NCBI GenBank assembly: GCA_023439605.1
Contig: JAEXNS010000021.1
Span: 1 to 7,694, forward strand
Direction: 5' to 3'
Length of the DNA stretch: 7,694 nucleotides
DNA from: Bacillota bacterium
GTDB lineage: Bacteria > Bacillota > Clostridia > Oscillospirales > Ruminococcaceae
A program made the position numbers and the translations under genes. Every line of letters begins with the position of its first letter. The first letter of the stretch is position 1. The notes beneath the pieces were generated by a model, which had not been told where the DNA came from, ran no database searches, and worked only from the letters and a program-made list of their open reading frames with translations. This document shows, piece after piece, positions 6,005 through 7,694 of this stretch.

Positions 6005-6490
6005 ATGCAGCTTGAAATAGGAAAGATATACGAAGGACAAGTAAGAAACTTAACTAAATATGGTGCTTTTGTAGAGGTAAAAGAAGGTGATGAATCTTTA
6101 ACTGGTATGGTTCATATTTCTGAAGTATCTACTACATTTGTAAATGAAATTACCGACCATTTAACAGAAAACCAACTAGTTAAAGTTAAAGTTCTAGGCG
6201 TTAACGAACAAGGTAAAATCAGCCTTTCAATAAAAAAGGCAATGATTGAAAGTGCTCCACAAGAGCAAAAACAACAATATAGACCCAGACCAGTTCAGCG
6301 TGAAAACAATCACTCTAACAACAATAATAACAACAGAAGCGGAAACTTCAACTCAAGACCTCCTCAGCCACCACAAGAGCTTACTTTTGAGGATATGCTT
6401 AGCCGTTTCAAACAAAGTAGTGAAGAAAAAATTTGTGATTTAAAACGCAATATAGATGGAAAACGTAGAAATACATCTAGAAAAAAATAA
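6005..6490 (+). CDS. S1-domain RNA-binding protein (YabR/general stress protein 13-like)
   Basis: A 161-residue protein. Residues 1-78 are one S1 OB-fold domain: EIGKIYEGQVRNLTKYGAFV, GMVHISEVS at 34-42, VKVKVLGVNEQGKISLSIK near 60-77. Residues 79-125 are a low-complexity linker rich in Gln, Pro, Arg and Asn, with a run of six Asn at 105-110. The C-terminus 'LTFEDMLSRFKQSSEEKICDLKR' is shown in part as FEDMLSRFKQSSEEK (128-142); it is an amphipathic, conserved-looking segment, followed by a basic tail ending in RRNTSRKK. Single-S1 proteins of this type associate with RNA or ribosomes; this one's exact role is not known from sequence. It is the second gene of the divIC-like operon and ends inside an inverted repeat just before a strong terminator. 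It is sometimes mislabelled as polynucleotide phosphorylase because of the S1 domain. Confidence 0.88.
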   Translation: MQLEIGKIYEGQVRNLTKYGAFVEVKEGDESLTGMVHISEVSTTFVNEITDHLTENQLVKVKVLGVNEQGKISLSIKKAMIESAPQEQKQQYRPRPVQRENNHSNNNNNNRSGNFNSRPPQPPQELTFEDMLSRFKQSSEEKICDLKRNIDGKRRNTSRKK

Positions 6491-6507
6491 TTTTTTACTA
6501 GATGTAT
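6471..6507. repeat. Inverted repeat enclosing the S1 gene stop codon
   Basis: ATACATCTAG (6471-6480) and CTAGATGTAT (6498-6507) are perfect 10-base arms. Inside them an A7 tract faces T6 across the TAA stop, with one unpaired A, so the stem could extend to about 16 pairs with a tiny loop. It lies 17 bases before the terminator hairpin. Confidence 0.7.
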
Positions 6508-6523
6508 CTAAAACAATCAAAAC

Positions 6524-6560
6524 AAAAACAGCTATTCAATAAATGAGTAGCTGTTTTTTT
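6524..6560 (+). terminator. Rho-independent terminator between convergent genes, probably bidirectional
   Basis: A 14-base stem, AAAAACAGCTATTC (6524-6537) with GAGTAGCTGTTTTT (6545-6558), contains one G-U pair, has a 7-base loop and ends in a T7 run (6554-6560). The A-tract on the left gives a T-tract on the opposite strand, so it can also stop the minus-strand phosphatase transcript. It serves the divIC-S1 operon. Confidence 0.92.
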
Positions 6561-6631
6561 GTTATTATTCAGCCTCTAAAGCTGAAGTTTGTAGTTTTGC
6601 AGCATCACAGCCAAATAAGATAATCATTAAC

Positions 6632-7084
6632 TTAATTATTCTTAGCTATGGCATCATACACTTTATGAAATATTAGCTGATTTGGATAATATTTGTAGTC
6701 CGCAAATATTGAAATGCCGTCATGATAGAAATACTCCATAATTGCAGCTGCACAGCCAGCACTTCTGCTCTGACCGTATTCGCACTGACATATGATATCT
6801 TTGCCATCCGAATAAGCCTTCACAATGAACATTGCCATATCGTCAGCTTTGGGGAAATAAATATCGTAGGTAATTCCCTTGCTTTTAAGAACTTCAAGAT
6901 CGAGATCCTCAAGCTCAATATAGAATACTGTGTCACATACTCCGCTGTAATCAACATGGGCATAGTCCTTATCGATACGCTTTATTTCCGGATCGTAAAA
7001 ACTGATAACCGCCGTATTTTTTGGAAATGAGCCTTCTGCTATTATATGCTCGATTGCTTCTCTTGAATACACAGATACTTTCAT
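6632..7084 (-). CDS. Dual-specificity/tyrosine phosphatase-like protein
   Basis: A 150-residue cytoplasmic protein. Residues 101-110, CEYGQSRSAG, form the C(X)5R phosphate loop of the cysteine phosphatases, with nucleophile Cys101 and Arg107. The residue before Cys is Gln, where His is usual. The strand DIICQ (96-100) before the loop and the helix CAAAIMEYFY (111-120) after it fit the fold. Candidates for the general acid are Asp74, Asp81 or Asp82; none can be fixed by eye. It starts with ATG 7084 after GGAGG (7095-7091), and lies 40 bases downstream of the ADP-ribosylglycohydrolase gene, suggesting one operon. It may remove phosphate from protein or from a small phosphorylated metabolite; the partner gene makes an ADP-ribose-linked substrate possible, but that is inference. 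Confidence 0.75.
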   Translation of the reverse strand: MKVSVYSREAIEHIIAEGSFPKNTAVISFYDPEIKRIDKDYAHVDYSGVCDTVFYIELEDLDLEVLKSKGITYDIYFPKADDMAMFIVKAYSDGKDIICQCEYGQSRSAGCAAAIMEYFYHDGISIFADYKYYPNQLIFHKVYDAIAKNN

Positions 7085-7124
7085 TAAAAACCTCCATATA
7101 CTATCAGAAATCTATTCTCAAATT

Positions 7125-7694
7125 TTAATTATTGCATAGTTCGTCAGCAATTTTAATAATTACATCATGAACTTCCAGTCGTTCCTTGTATTTCTGAGGA
7201 ATTGCAACATAACCGATATATGCTCCCAAAATATTCCCACATACAGCACTCGTTGAATCACTGTCTCCGTTATGATTAACAGATGCTCTTAGAGCCATAT
7301 CAAAGTTATTGGTATATTTTAAGGCACAGTAAACAGCTATTGCAAGCGTTTCCTCTGCTACCCAGCCTTCACCCAACTGATGAATTGCTGAAAGATCGTC
7401 CGTTTCTTTTCCTGAAAGTGCAACTGATTTCTGCATGATAGCAGTACAATCAGAAATATGTTCTGATTTTGGAAATAGCTTTTCCATTGCTGTGATAGAA
7501 TCTGTAACAGCAGTTTTCAGGGGTATATCGCTTTCTGTAATTGTGCTTACTATATGCACCAATGCAGCCACAGGGATAAATCCGAGGTCATGACCGTGTG
7601 TCAAAGCGGCAGCTTCTGCACCTAGCATATCTGACAGCTCATATGATGCAGATTTTTCGGCAAAATACAAGCCGATAGAGCAACTCGCATAACA
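7125..7694 (-). CDS. ADP-ribosylglycohydrolase family protein, C-terminal part (5' end outside window)
   Basis: The reading frame is open to the right edge. A TTG at 7670 could be mistaken for a start, but family-like sequence (SCSIGLYFAEKS) continues upstream of it, so 190 visible codons including the stop are the C-terminal part of a longer gene. Hallmarks are LGAEAAALTHGHDLG, LGEGWVAEETLAIAVYC and VNHNGDSDSTSAVCGNILGA. The last matches the 'NHgGDsDTtaai.G.i.GA' motif whose Asp residues bind the two Mg ions in DraG/ARH enzymes. These hydrolases remove ADP-ribose from proteins or small molecules; the target here is unknown. The C-terminal metal site looks intact; the N-terminal part of the site lies outside the window. 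The phosphatase-like gene follows after 40 bases on the same strand. Confidence 0.92.
   Translation of the reverse strand, partial: CYASCSIGLYFAEKSASYELSDMLGAEAAALTHGHDLGFIPVAALVHIVSTITESDIPLKTAVTDSITAMEKLFPKSEHISDCTAIMQKSVALSGKETDDLSAIHQLGEGWVAEETLAIAVYCALKYTNNFDMALRASVNHNGDSDSTSAVCGNILGAYIGYVAIPQKYKERLEVHDVIIKIADELCNN

Noticed and set aside
6246..6443. Plus-strand 65-codon frame within the S1 gene
   Set aside because: It is a frame-shifted reading of the S1 gene's low-complexity linker, giving Thr/Ile runs, with no ribosome binding site.
6722..7030. Plus-strand frame opposite the phosphatase-like gene
   Set aside because: The minus strand carries the C(X)5R motif and a good ribosome binding site; the plus frame has neither a motif nor a start signal.
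7668..7670. TTG at 7670 as the start of the ADP-ribosylglycohydrolase
   Set aside because: The frame stays open to the window edge with family-like residues before the TTG, no ribosome binding site precedes it, and the protein would lack its N-terminal half.

Overview
The window is an AT-rich, low-GC Gram-positive chromosome fragment. Strong GGAGG-type ribosome binding sites, TTG starts, sigma-A-like promoters with 17-18 base spacers, and a DivIC/FtsB-S1 gene pair all point to Bacillota, most likely Clostridia of the gut or rumen type. That placement is inferred from gene content; no 16S or other marker gene is present.

Left end (1-1260, minus strand): a type II restriction-modification cassette in the order controller-nuclease-methyltransferase. 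A 73-residue helix-turn-helix protein precedes a 275-residue homologue of the CCGG-cutting endonuclease MspI. The first 33 codons of a DNA amino-methyltransferase follow and run off the left edge. The pairing is notable because, as I recall, the classical MspI partner is a C5-cytosine methyltransferase, whereas this start looks like an N4/N6 amino-methyltransferase.

About 750 bases (1260-2008) hold no convincing gene. They end in a promoter with a nested dyad in front of a plus-strand radical SAM protein of the SplB-like (COG1533) family (2018-2893).

Centre (3009-5564): a self-contained transcription unit with its own promoter, one 799-residue GH94 disaccharide phosphorylase gene and a hairpin after the stop. 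The enzyme has the GH94 catalytic WND motif, but Gln where the family's phosphate-binding His is expected. No transporter or regulator lies beside it.

Next (5596-6560): a two-gene operon for a DivIC/FtsB-type division protein and an S1-domain RNA-binding protein. Its promoter shares a 17-base block with the GH94 promoter. It ends in a strong, probably bidirectional terminator between convergent genes.

Right end (6632-7694, minus strand): an ADP-ribosylglycohydrolase, cut by the window edge, followed 40 bases later by a small protein with a tyrosine-phosphatase C(X)5R loop. The two look co-transcribed. This block appears somewhat richer in G+C than the centre, judged by eye.

The most interesting points are the MspI-like nuclease with an amino-methyltransferase partner and a changed active-site residue, the GH94 His-to-Gln change, and the ADP-ribosylglycohydrolase/phosphatase pair.
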